This document shows, piece after piece, positions 7,644 to 16,011 of a stretch of DNA of 64,000 nt (position 1 is its first letter; every line of letters starts with the position of its first letter). Both the position numbers and the translations under genes were made by a program. The notes beneath the pieces are model-generated. The model was not told the DNA's origin. It saw only the letters and a list, made by a program, of their open reading frames with translations, and made no database searches. Source of the DNA: Streptomyces beihaiensis (GTDB lineage Bacteria; Actinomycetota; Actinomycetes; Streptomycetales; Streptomycetaceae); the NCBI RefSeq assembly GCF_026274175.1, contig NZ_JAPHNL010000001.1, positions 1 through 64,000 on the forward strand, given 5' to 3'.

Positions 7644-10600
7644 GTGACACGACGCCCGGGCATCGACGACCTCTACACCATCGCGCTGCCGGAACAGCCC
7701 GCGCTGTCCCCCGACGGCACGCGCATCGCGTACGTGCTGCGCACAGCCGACCGCGAACTCGACCGCGATGTGAGGACGTTGTGGTCGGTCGCGACGGCAG
7801 GAGGACCGGCACGGCGGCTCACTCGCGGCCCGGCCGACACCGCACCCGCGTGGTCCCCGGACGGCAGGTGGCTCGCGTTTCTGCGCGGCGACGGCCCCCC
7901 ACAGCTGTGGCTGCTGCCGGCCGACGGGGGCGAGCCCGAACAGGTCACGAACCTGCCGCGAGGGGCCGGCGCGCCGGTGTGGAGCCCGGACGGCACCGCG
8001 CTCGCCTTCACCGCCCCGGCCGGCCCCGCCCCGAACCCGGCCGCGCCCGTGACGGCGGACCGGCTCGACCACAAGGCGGACGGCCGGGGCCTGTCCGGCG
8101 CGGTCCGCACCCACCTGCACCTCGTCGACCGTGACACCCGTGACGTACGGCAGCTCACGCACGGAAGCTGGAACGCGGGGCACCCGGCCTTCTCGCCCGA
8201 CGGCCACAGCCTCGCCTTCTGCGCGGCCCGCGACACCGACGCCGATCTGACGCTGCGCAGCGCCGCGTACGTCATCGACCGGCACGCGGCGGGCGCAGAG
8301 CCGCGCCTCGTCGGCACCCCGGAGGGCGTCGCACACACGGTGAACTGGACGACGGACGGCGACGCGCTGCTCGTCGCGGGCCGTGCGGACGTCGCGCTGG
8401 GCCACGCGGCGCTGTTGCGGGTCCCGCTGGACGGCGGTGCGCCGGCCGACCTCGCCCCCGGACTCGACCGCAACGTGATGCCCGGCGGGCCCGGATACCC
8501 CGGCGCGCCGCCCCGGGGGACCACCGACGGCCGGCACGTGCTGTTCTGCCTGCGGGACCGGGGCTGCACCCACCTGTACGCGCGCGCTGTCGACGAGGAC
8601 GCCTGCCGCCTCCTGCTGGGCGGCGCCGACCGCGTCGTCTCCGGCCTGTCCACGGCCGGGGACGTGGCCGTCGTCGTCCTGGCGACACCCACCTCGTACG
8701 GCGAGATCGTGGCCCTCGACCTGCGCACAGGCAGCGAACGCGTGCTCACCGGGCACGGCGGCGCACCGGCGAAGACCGAACTGTTCAGGCCGCAGGAGCG
8801 GGAGTTCACGGTCTCCGACGGCACCACCGTGCACGGGTGGCTGCTGCGCGACCCGGCGGTGACCGGGCCCGCGCCCCTCCTGGTCGACATCCACGGCGGC
8901 CCGCACAACGCGTGGAACGGCGCGGCCGACCCGGCGCACCTCTACCACCAGGTCCTCGCGGCCCGCGGCTGGTCCGTGCTGCTCCTCAACCCCCGCGGCA
9001 GCGACGGCTACGGCGAGAAGTTCTTCACCGCCGCACGCGGCGCCTGGGGCGTCGCCGACGCACCGGACCTCCTGGAACCCCTGGACACGCTCGTCGCCGA
9101 GGGCATCGCCGACGCGGCCCGGTTGGCCGTCGCCGGGTACAGCTACGGCGGCTATATGACCTGCTACCTGACCAGCCACGACGAGCGTTTCGCCGCGGCC
9201 GTCGCCGGTGGTGTGGTGAGCGACCTGACCAGTATGTGCGGCACCAGCGACGAGGCGCACGCCCTGGCGGCGCTCGAACTGGGCGGACCGCCGTGGGCCG
9301 ACCGGGACCGGTACACCGCTCTCTCCCCGTACTCCCGAGTCGAGCATGTCCACACCCCGACCCTGGTCCTGCACGGGGCTGCGGACGAGCGCTGTCCGGT
9401 CGGGCAGGCCGAGCAGTGGTTCACGGCACTGCGGGTGCGCGGCGTGCCCACCCGCCTGGTGCTCTACCCGGGCGGCTCGCACCTGTTTCTGCTCGACGGA
9501 CCGCCCTCCCAGCGTGCCGACTTCGCCCGCCGGATCGTCGACTGGGTGGAACGGCACGCAAGGAACCGCGTCCCGCTGGACGCGGCGCACTGGGAACGGC
9601 GCCTGGGCGAACTCGCCGAGCGGCACCGGGTGCCGGGCGCGGTCCTGGGCATCTCCCGGGGCGGCGAGGTCGCCCTCGCCGCCCGCGGTGTCCTCAACAA
9701 GGACACCGGCGTCGCGGCCACCGAGGACTCGGTCTTCCAGATCGGATCCATCACCAAGGTGTGGACCGCAACCCTGATCATGCAACTCGTCGACGAGGGA
9801 AGGCTCGACCTCGATGCGCCCGTCGCCGACGTCGCACCCGAACTGCGCCTGTCCGACCCGCACACGGCGCGCGAGGTCACCGTGCGGCACCTGCTCACCC
9901 ACACCAGCGGCATCGACGGTGACATCTTCACCGACACCGGCCGCGGCGACGACTGCCTGGAACGGTACGTCGAACAACTGGATTCGGCGGCCCAGAACCA
10001 CCCCCTGGGCGCGACCTTCTCGTACTGCAACTCCGGCTACATCCTCCTCGGCCGCGTCATCGAGAAGCTCACCGGCACCAACTGGGACACCGCCCTCAAG
10101 GAGCGGCTGTGCACCCCCCTCGGCCTGGCACACACCGTCACACTGCCCGAGGAGGCGCTGCGGCTGAGGGCGGCGACGGGCCACGACACCCACTCCGACG
10201 GGGAGTTGCGCGCGTCCCCGGTGTGGGGCCTGCCCCGATCCGCCGGACCCGCCGGGCTGATCACCGCCACCGCCGCCGACGTGCTCGCCTTCGCCAGAGC
10301 GCACCTGGCAGGAGGCAGAGCCGCCGACGGCACCCCGATCCTGTCCGAGCGGGCCACGCGAGCGATGGGCGAGCACCAGGTCGACGTTCCGGATGTACAC
10401 ACCCTCGGCGACTCCTGGGGCCTAGGCTGGATCCGCTTCGACTGGAACGGCCACCGGCTCCTCGGCCACGACGGCAACACCATCGGCCAGTCCGCCTTCC
10501 TGCGGCTCCTGCCCGACCGGGACCTCGCCGTCACCCTCCTCACGAACGGCGGGAACGCCCGCGACCTCCATCTGGAACTGTTCGCTGAGATCTTCGCCGA

Positions 10601-10937
10601 ACTGGCCGGGGTCGACATGCCGGCACCGCTACGGCCACCGACCGTACCGACGCCCGTCGAGACCGGCCGCCACCTCGGCCGTTACGAGCGGAGCGGCGCG
10701 CGCGTCGACATCCTCGACGGCGCCGACGGGCCACTGCTGCGGCACACGGTGACGGGGCCGCTCGCCGCACTCGTCCCCGAACCCGTACAGGAAGCCCCGC
10801 TCGTGCCCGTGGACCGGGACTTGTACGCCGTCCGGCTCCCGGGAAGCGCGACGTGGACCCCCGTGACCTTCTACACGCTGCCGACCGGTGAGAGGTATCT
10901 GCACTTCGGCGCCCGTGCGACCTGCAAGGTGTCCTGA
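7644..10937 (+). CDS. Two-domain peptidase: S9 prolyl-oligopeptidase fused to a class C beta-lactamase/D-aminopeptidase
   Basis: A 1097-residue protein without a signal peptide, so probably cytoplasmic. Residues 1 to about 400 form a beta-propeller (repeated WSPDG motifs). Residues about 400-640 form an alpha/beta-hydrolase with the S9 nucleophile GYSYGGY (Ser500), acid in GAADERCP (Asp581) and base in GGSHLF (His613). From about 650 a complete serine beta-lactamase-like domain follows, with SxxK as SITK (Ser702, Lys705) and YxN as YCN (Tyr794), and a C-terminal beta domain. S9 enzymes cut short peptides; class C-fold enzymes include D-aminopeptidases and DD-peptidases that act next to D-residues. 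Both active sites look intact. It lies between the importer and the M20 gene (1 bp gap), which suggests it degrades imported peptides. A sequencing fusion of two genes is unlikely because the frame is clean. Confidence 0.92.
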   Translation: MTRRPGIDDLYTIALPEQPALSPDGTRIAYVLRTADRELDRDVRTLWSVATAGGPARRLTRGPADTAPAWSPDGRWLAFLRGDGPPQLWLLPADGGEPEQVTNLPRGAGAPVWSPDGTALAFTAPAGPAPNPAAPVTADRLDHKADGRGLSGAVRTHLHLVDRDTRDVRQLTHGSWNAGHPAFSPDGHSLAFCAARDTDADLTLRSAAYVIDRHAAGAEPRLVGTPEGVAHTVNWTTDGDALLVAGRADVALGHAALLRVPLDGGAPADLAPGLDRNVMPGGPGYPGAPPRGTTDGRHVLFCLRDRGCTHLYARAVDEDACRLLLGGADRVVSGLSTAGDVAVVVLATPTSYGEIVALDLRTGSERVLTGHGGAPAKTELFRPQEREFTVSDGTTVHGWLLRDPAVTGPAPLLVDIHGGPHNAWNGAADPAHLYHQVLAARGWSVLLLNPRGSDGYGEKFFTAARGAWGVADAPDLLEPLDTLVAEGIADAARLAVAGYSYGGYMTCYLTSHDERFAAAVAGGVVSDLTSMCGTSDEAHALAALELGGPPWADRDRYTALSPYSRVEHVHTPTLVLHGAADERCPVGQAEQWFTALRVRGVPTRLVLYPGGSHLFLLDGPPSQRADFARRIVDWVERHARNRVPLDAAHWERRLGELAERHRVPGAVLGISRGGEVALAARGVLNKDTGVAATEDSVFQIGSITKVWTATLIMQLVDEGRLDLDAPVADVAPELRLSDPHTAREVTVRHLLTHTSGIDGDIFTDTGRGDDCLERYVEQLDSAAQNHPLGATFSYCNSGYILLGRVIEKLTGTNWDTALKERLCTPLGLAHTVTLPEEALRLRAATGHDTHSDGELRASPVWGLPRSAGPAGLITATAADVLAFARAHLAGGRAADGTPILSERATRAMGEHQVDVPDVHTLGDSWGLGWIRFDWNGHRLLGHDGNTIGQSAFLRLLPDRDLAVTLLTNGGNARDLHLELFAEIFAELAGVDMPAPLRPPTVPTPVETGRHLGRYERSGARVDILDGADGPLLRHTVTGPLAALVPEPVQEAPLVPVDRDLYAVRLPGSATWTPVTFYTLPTGERYLHFGARATCKVS

Positions 10938-10938
10938 C

Positions 10939-12141
10939 ATGAACCAGCGGTACGAACTCCCGCTCTCTTCGGGACCCGACGACGTCAGGCAGTTCGAGAA
11001 CCGGCTGCCCGCCATGATCGACGACATCGGACGTATGGTGCGCACCGAGTCACCCTCCAGCGACCTCGCCGCCGTGGCCCGCAGCGCCAAGACCGTGGCC
11101 GCGCTGGGCGCCGCGTACCTCGGGCACCCACCGGACATTCTCACCATCGGCGACCGCACCCACCTGCGCTGGCGCCTGGGCAGCGGACCCCGGCGCGTGC
11201 TGCTGCTCGGCCACCACGACACGGTGTGGCCACTCGGCTCACTGGCCACCCGTCCCTTCACCGTGCGCGACGGCATACTGCGCGGGCCCGGCTGCTACGA
11301 CATGAAGGCCGGACTCGCCCTGGGTTTCCACGCGCTCGCCGCACTCGCCGACCTCGACGGTGTGACCTACCTGGTCACGGGCGACGAGGAGATCGGCTCA
11401 CCGACGTCGCGCGAGTTGATCGAGGCCGAGGCGGCCGGCTGCGCCGCGGCACTGGTCCTGGAGGCGTCCGCCGGCGAAGGCGCCCTGAAGACCGAACGCA
11501 AGGCGGTCTCCCTGTACGAGATACGTGTCGTCGGCCGGGCCGCGCACGCCGGCCTTGAGCCCCGGCGCGGCGTGAACGCCGGTGTGGAGGCCGCCCACCA
11601 GATTCTCGCGGTCGCCGCGCTGGCCGACCCCGACGCCGGAACCACGGTCACCCCGACCGCGCTCAGCGCGGGAACCACCACGAACACCGTGCCCGCGCAG
11701 GGCGGGTTCGCGCTCGATGTACGAGCGCGCGACGCCGCCGAGCAGGCCCGCGTCGACAGCGCGCTGCGCGCACTACGTCCTGTCCTCGACGGGGCCCACG
11801 TGCACGTGACAGGTGGCCCCAACCGCCCGCCGCTGCCCAAGAGTTCGTCCGCCGCGCTCTACCGGCGGGCACAGCGACTGGCCCGGCGACTGGGAACGGG
11901 CCCGCTCACGGCAGCCGCCGTGGGCGGAGCCTCGGACGGCAACTTCACCGCGGGCGTCGGTATCCCGACCCTCGACGGGCTCGGCGCGGTGGGCGGCGGC
12001 GCGCACGCCGACGACGAGCATGTACGCGTCGCGCGGCTCCCGGAACGCGCGGCGCTGCTCGCGGCACTCGTCGGCGACCTGCTCGCCGCGAGACCGGAAC
12101 GCCACGAAGGCGCCCGGGCGACCGGCAGGAGCCCCCGATGA
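10939..12141 (+). CDS. M20-family metallohydrolase, probable N-acyl(succinyl)-L-amino acid deacylase
   Basis: The 400-residue protein carries the M20 dinuclear zinc site: HxD as GHHDTVW (His92, Asp94), bridging Asp121 in CYDMKAG, the catalytic and metal glutamates in DEEIGS (Glu150, Glu151), and a late GGASDGN...GAHADDE segment. It resembles glutamate carboxypeptidase/ArgE/DapE-type enzymes, which cleave N-acyl or peptide bonds of L-amino acids. It starts 1 bp after the fused peptidase stop and its own stop overlaps the next start (ATGA). In the Geobacillus kaustophilus D-to-L pathway an M20 enzyme releases the L-amino acid from its N-succinyl form; the neighbouring racemase and GNAT make that the likely role here. 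A carboxypeptidase role cannot be excluded. Confidence 0.92.
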   Translation: MNQRYELPLSSGPDDVRQFENRLPAMIDDIGRMVRTESPSSDLAAVARSAKTVAALGAAYLGHPPDILTIGDRTHLRWRLGSGPRRVLLLGHHDTVWPLGSLATRPFTVRDGILRGPGCYDMKAGLALGFHALAALADLDGVTYLVTGDEEIGSPTSRELIEAEAAGCAAALVLEASAGEGALKTERKAVSLYEIRVVGRAAHAGLEPRRGVNAGVEAAHQILAVAALADPDAGTTVTPTALSAGTTTNTVPAQGGFALDVRARDAAEQARVDSALRALRPVLDGAHVHVTGGPNRPPLPKSSSAALYRRAQRLARRLGTGPLTAAAVGGASDGNFTAGVGIPTLDGLGAVGGGAHADDEHVRVARLPERAALLAALVGDLLAARPERHEGARATGRSPR

Positions 12142-13136
12142 CGGACCTGCCCGCCACCACGCCGGTCACGCCCGGACACCGTGCCGGAAACGACACCGCG
12201 GCCGGAGACCGGATCGCTCGTCAGACCCTCGCCGACGCTCTGCGCGCCGCCGAAGCCGCCGCCCACGCGGCCCGGTGCCGGGTGCGCACGATCGGCGACC
12301 TGCCGGATCTGGTGGACGCCTGCCGGCTCTTCGAGAGCATCTGGAACCCCGACGGTGACAACGCCCTGGCCACCCCCGAGTTGCTGCGGGCTATGGACAA
12401 GGCCGGAAGCTACGTCGCGGCCGCCTTCGACGCCACCGGCACAGCAGCCGACACCGACCTCGCAGGCGCCTGCATCGGCTTCTTCGGGCCACCGCCGCAC
12501 GGCGCCCTGCACAGTCACATCGCCGGAGTGTCGGCCCGCATGCGCGGCCGCAGCATCGGCTTCGCACTCAAGACACATCAGCGCGCCTGGGTCCTGGAGC
12601 GCGGCGGGACCCGGGTCTCGTGGACCTTCGACCCGCTCGTACGGCGCAACGCCCACTTCAACATCCGCAAACTGGCCGCCCGTCCCGCGCAGTACCTGAC
12701 CAACTTCTACGGCCGGATGAACGACGGCATCAACGGCGCCGACGACACCGACCGCCTCCTGGTGGAGTGGCGCCTGACCGCCCCGGAGGTCGCCGCGGCC
12801 TGCCACGCCCGGCAGGCGGACCCGGCCCCGGCCGCGGACACGCCGTCCCAGCCCACGGCCACCGCCCTGGGGACCGGCGACGACGGCCGACCGGTCGCCC
12901 GCCCCGTCAGGGCCCGCCGCGCCCTGGTCGCCGTGCCCGAGGACATCGAGCGGCTGCGCCACAGCGACCCGAGGGCCGCGAAGCTGTGGCGCGGCGCCGT
13001 ACGCGAGGTGCTCGGGGGACTCCTCGCCGACGGATGGCAGGTGGCGGGCTTCGACCGCGCCGGCCGCTACCTGCTGGTCGCCCCGGCCGCCCCGTCCGCA
13101 CGACCCGCCCACCTCACACCCAAGGACCCACAGTGA
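12138..13136 (+). CDS. COG3375-type GNAT acyltransferase, probable D-amino acid N-succinyltransferase
   Basis: A 332-residue protein whose core, residues about 110-215, matches the unusual GNAT group COG3375: LHSHIAGV, the acyl-CoA loop MRGRSIGFALK, WTFDPLVRRNAHFN, KLAARPAQYLTNFYG and DRLLVEWRL. In the acyl-CoA loop a Ser replaces a Gly of the common RGRGIG form. A C-terminal part of about 110 residues (LVAVPEDIERLR onward) completes the fold. In Geobacillus kaustophilus a member of this group beside an N-succinylamino acid racemase succinylates D-amino acids. Overlaps of 4 bases with both neighbours show strict co-translation with the M20 hydrolase and the racemase. The acyl donor (succinyl-CoA) is inferred from that precedent. 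Confidence 0.88.
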   Translation: MTDLPATTPVTPGHRAGNDTAAGDRIARQTLADALRAAEAAAHAARCRVRTIGDLPDLVDACRLFESIWNPDGDNALATPELLRAMDKAGSYVAAAFDATGTAADTDLAGACIGFFGPPPHGALHSHIAGVSARMRGRSIGFALKTHQRAWVLERGGTRVSWTFDPLVRRNAHFNIRKLAARPAQYLTNFYGRMNDGINGADDTDRLLVEWRLTAPEVAAACHARQADPAPAADTPSQPTATALGTGDDGRPVARPVRARRALVAVPEDIERLRHSDPRAAKLWRGAVREVLGGLLADGWQVAGFDRAGRYLLVAPAAPSARPAHLTPKDPQ

Positions 13137-14239
13137 AGCTCTCCGGCGTCGAACTCCGCCAGATCAGGCTGCCGTTGGTGGCCCCCTTCCGAACCTCCTT
13201 CGGCACGCTGACCGAACGAACCGCACTGCTGCTGCGGGTCGTCAGCCCGGCGGCCGAGGGCTGGGGCGAGTGCGTGGCGATGGCCGACCCGCTGTACTCC
13301 TCGCAGTACACGGCCGCCTGCGCGGACGTGCTGCGCCGCTTCCTCGTCCCCGCCCTGGGCCGGTGCGAACGCCTCGACGCGAACGCCGTCGCCCCCGCCC
13401 TCGCCCCCTTCAAGGGCCACCGGATGGCGAAGGCGGCCCTGGAGATGGCCGTCCTCGACGCCGAACTGCGCGCCCGCGCCGTGCCGCTGGCCCGCGAACT
13501 GGGCGCCGTGCGCGAGCGCGTGCCGTGCGGGGTGTCCGTCGGCATCATGGACTCGGTGCCGCGACTCCTGGAGACGGTCGCCGGATACCTCGACGAGGGC
13601 TACCGCCGGATCAAGCTCAAGATCGAGCCAGGCTGGGACATCGAACCGGTGCGCGCGGTGCGCGAGAACTTCGGCGACGAACTGCCGCTCCAGGTCGACG
13701 CCAACACCGCCTACACCCCCGCGGACGCCCGGCACCTGGCCCGCCTCGATCCGTACGGGCTGCTCCTGATCGAGCAGCCGCTGGACGAGGAGGACCTCCT
13801 CGGCCACGCCCGGCTGGCCGAAACGCTCGCCACACCCGTGTGCCTGGACGAGTCGATCACCTCCGCCCGCGCCGCGGCAGCGGCCATCACCCTCGGCGCC
13901 TGCCACATCGTGAACATCAAGCCCGGCAGGGTCGGCGGCTATCTGGAGGCCCGCCGCATCCACGACGTCTGCGCCGCCCACGGCGTGCCGGTGTGGTGCG
14001 GCGGCATGCTGGAGACCGGCCTCGGCCGCGCCGCGAACACGGCCCTGGCCGCCCTGCCCGGTTTCACGCTGCCCGGCGACATCTCTGCCTCCGGCCGGTA
14101 CTACCGCACCGACATCACCGAACCGTTCGTGCCGGTCGACGGACATCTCACCGTCCCCTCCGGCGCCGGCCTCGGTGTCGCGCCGCTTCCGGACGCCCTC
14201 CAGGAAGCCACCGTGTCCACGGAATGGATCGCGCTGTGA
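13133..14239 (+). CDS. Enolase-superfamily N-acylamino acid racemase (NAAAR/NSAR, OSBS family)
   Basis: Starting at GTG 13133, which overlaps the previous stop (GTGA), the protein has 368 residues, the length of the Amycolatopsis N-acylamino acid racemase. All catalytic positions are present at the same numbers as in that enzyme: Lys161 and Lys163 (KxK in RIKLKIEPGWD), metal ligands Asp189 (VDAN), Glu214 (IEQP) and Asp239 (LDES), and Lys263 (NIKPGRVGG). The MLETGLGRAAN motif follows. The family makes o-succinylbenzoate or racemises N-acyl (notably N-succinyl) amino acids. Streptomyces usually make menaquinone by the futalosine route, no other men gene is near, and a COG3375 GNAT and an M20 hydrolase precede it, so racemisation of N-succinyl amino acids is the favoured role. 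Confidence 0.95.
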   Translation: MKLSGVELRQIRLPLVAPFRTSFGTLTERTALLLRVVSPAAEGWGECVAMADPLYSSQYTAACADVLRRFLVPALGRCERLDANAVAPALAPFKGHRMAKAALEMAVLDAELRARAVPLARELGAVRERVPCGVSVGIMDSVPRLLETVAGYLDEGYRRIKLKIEPGWDIEPVRAVRENFGDELPLQVDANTAYTPADARHLARLDPYGLLLIEQPLDEEDLLGHARLAETLATPVCLDESITSARAAAAAITLGACHIVNIKPGRVGGYLEARRIHDVCAAHGVPVWCGGMLETGLGRAANTALAALPGFTLPGDISASGRYYRTDITEPFVPVDGHLTVPSGAGLGVAPLPDALQEATVSTEWIAL

Positions 14240-14330
14240 CGCGGCTCTTGTGCGCGTCGACGGCCGCACCGCACAATCCCGTCGCCGCCCACCAAGCGTG
14301 ATCGTCCGGACAGCGGGAGGGACCAGCACC

Positions 14331-15980
14331 GTGAACACACAGCCGCGCGCCGGCCTCGGACGAGTCCTGGAAGACCTCGGCACCACCCTGCTGGACCTCG
14401 TGTGCGGCGACCCGGCCACGGTGGACAGGATCGGCGGGGTGGCCATCCACGATCCGCTGGACGAGCCGGTGCTGCCCCGGCAGGCACTGGTGCTCGGTGT
14501 CGGCGTGCACGGACCGGCCGAGACCGCCCGGCTGCTCACCACCCTCGGCGACGCCGGTGCCGCCGCACTGGTGGTGCGCGCGCCGGCACCCGCCGCCGCT
14601 GCGGTCGTCGCCGCGGCCCGCAGATCCAACGTCGCGCTGCTCGCGCTGACCCGAGGCGCCTCATGGGCCCAACTCGCCGTGCTGCTGCGCTCGCTGCTCG
14701 CGGACGGAGACGTGGGGGAAGCAGACCCGCAGACGCTCGGCGGCACCCCCTCCGGCGACCTGTTCGCCCTGGCCAACGCGGTGGCCGCACTGCTGGACGC
14801 ACCCGTCACCATCGAGGACCGCAGCTCCCGCGTCCTCGCGTTCTCCGGGCGCCAGGACGAGGCCGACCCCTCTCGTGTGGAGACCATCCTGGGCAGGCAA
14901 GTACCCGAACGGTTCACCCGCCTCCTGGAGGACCGCGGCGTCTTCCGGTCCCTCTACCGCAGCGACCGCCCCCTCCACGTCACCCTGCCCGACACCGACG
15001 GCTGCCACCTCCCGCGCGCCGCCATGGCCGTGCGCGCCGACGACGAGGTGCTCGGCACCATCTGGGCCGCCGTACGCACCCCGCTCACGGCGCAGCGCAG
15101 CGAGGCCCTGCACGACGCGGCGGAACTGGTGGCCCTGCACATGCTGCGCCTGCGAGCGGGCGCCGACGTGGAGCGCCGGCTCCGCGCCGACCTGGTCTCC
15201 ACCGCGCTGGAGGGCGGCCCCGGAGCCATCGAGGCGCTCGGGCGGCTCGGCCTGACCGACTACGCCGGAGTCGTCCTCGCCCTGGCCGTGCCGGAGCCCC
15301 CCGAAGTCACCGGTTCACCCGACCTGCACGCCCGGCACGTGGCGGAGCGACAGCGCCTGGCCGACGCCTTCGCCGTACACCTGTCCGCCACCCACGCCCG
15401 CTCCGCCGCGGCACTCATCGGCGACGTCGCCTACGGGATCCTGCCCGTCCCGCACCAGCACACGGACGTGGAGGACAGAGCGGTGCGGATAGGAGCCGAC
15501 TTCCTCACGCGCGTGGGCGACCGGCTCACACCGATGATCGGCATCGGCCCCGTCGTCCAGGAGGGCAGCGCACTGCCGCGCTCGCGGGACGGAGCCGACC
15601 GGACGCTGCGCGTGCTGCGCACCAACGCGGGCCCGCGCCGTCTCGCCAGCATCGCGGACGTGCACGTCGAGGGACTGCTCCTGGACCTGGCCGACCTCAC
15701 CGCCGAGCGGGGCGACGCCCCTGCCGGGCCCCTGGCACGGCTCGTCGACTACGACCGGGAGCACGACTCCCAGCTGGTCGACACGCTCAGCGCCTGGCTG
15801 AACGCCTTCGGCGACGTTCCCGCCGCCGCCAAAGGCATGTACGTCCACCAGAACACGTTCCGCTACCGCCTGCGCCGCGTCGCCGAGGTCGCCGGGAGCG
15901 ACCTTTCCGATCCCGACGTCCGCTTCGCCCTGATGCTGCAGCTGCGCCTGCTGTGCCGTCCGGAAAGACCGGCCCTGTGA
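14331..15980 (+). CDS. PucR-family transcriptional regulator
   Basis: GTG 14331 has GGGAGG at 14315-14320. The 549-residue product has a PucR-type N-terminal domain (ARLLTTLGDAGAAALVVRAP), a middle sensing/GGDEF-like part, and the C-terminal CdaR/PucR helix-turn-helix: DTLSAWLNAFGDVPAAAKGM...HQNTFRYRLRRVAE. PucR proteins usually activate catabolic or transport genes in response to a metabolite such as purines, proline or GABA. It lies 91 bp after the racemase in the same direction and probably senses a peptide or amino acid intermediate of the operon; the ligand is unknown. Its C-terminus is only 31 bp from the convergent serine hydrolase gene. Confidence 0.92.
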   Translation: MNTQPRAGLGRVLEDLGTTLLDLVCGDPATVDRIGGVAIHDPLDEPVLPRQALVLGVGVHGPAETARLLTTLGDAGAAALVVRAPAPAAAAVVAAARRSNVALLALTRGASWAQLAVLLRSLLADGDVGEADPQTLGGTPSGDLFALANAVAALLDAPVTIEDRSSRVLAFSGRQDEADPSRVETILGRQVPERFTRLLEDRGVFRSLYRSDRPLHVTLPDTDGCHLPRAAMAVRADDEVLGTIWAAVRTPLTAQRSEALHDAAELVALHMLRLRAGADVERRLRADLVSTALEGGPGAIEALGRLGLTDYAGVVLALAVPEPPEVTGSPDLHARHVAERQRLADAFAVHLSATHARSAAALIGDVAYGILPVPHQHTDVEDRAVRIGADFLTRVGDRLTPMIGIGPVVQEGSALPRSRDGADRTLRVLRTNAGPRRLASIADVHVEGLLLDLADLTAERGDAPAGPLARLVDYDREHDSQLVDTLSAWLNAFGDVPAAAKGMYVHQNTFRYRLRRVAEVAGSDLSDPDVRFALMLQLRLLCRPERPAL

Positions 15981-16011
15981 GCGGAGGGCGGCGCCGCACC
16001 GCGGCCCTGAT

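Noticed and set aside
7353-10400. A 1015-codon open frame antisense to the fused peptidase
   Set aside because: It is a mirror of a high-GC coding frame: rich in Gly/Arg/Val/Ala, with no domain, and the plus-strand frame has all catalytic motifs. The same holds for other long antisense frames at 35921-38161, 50615-52708 and 56210-58540.
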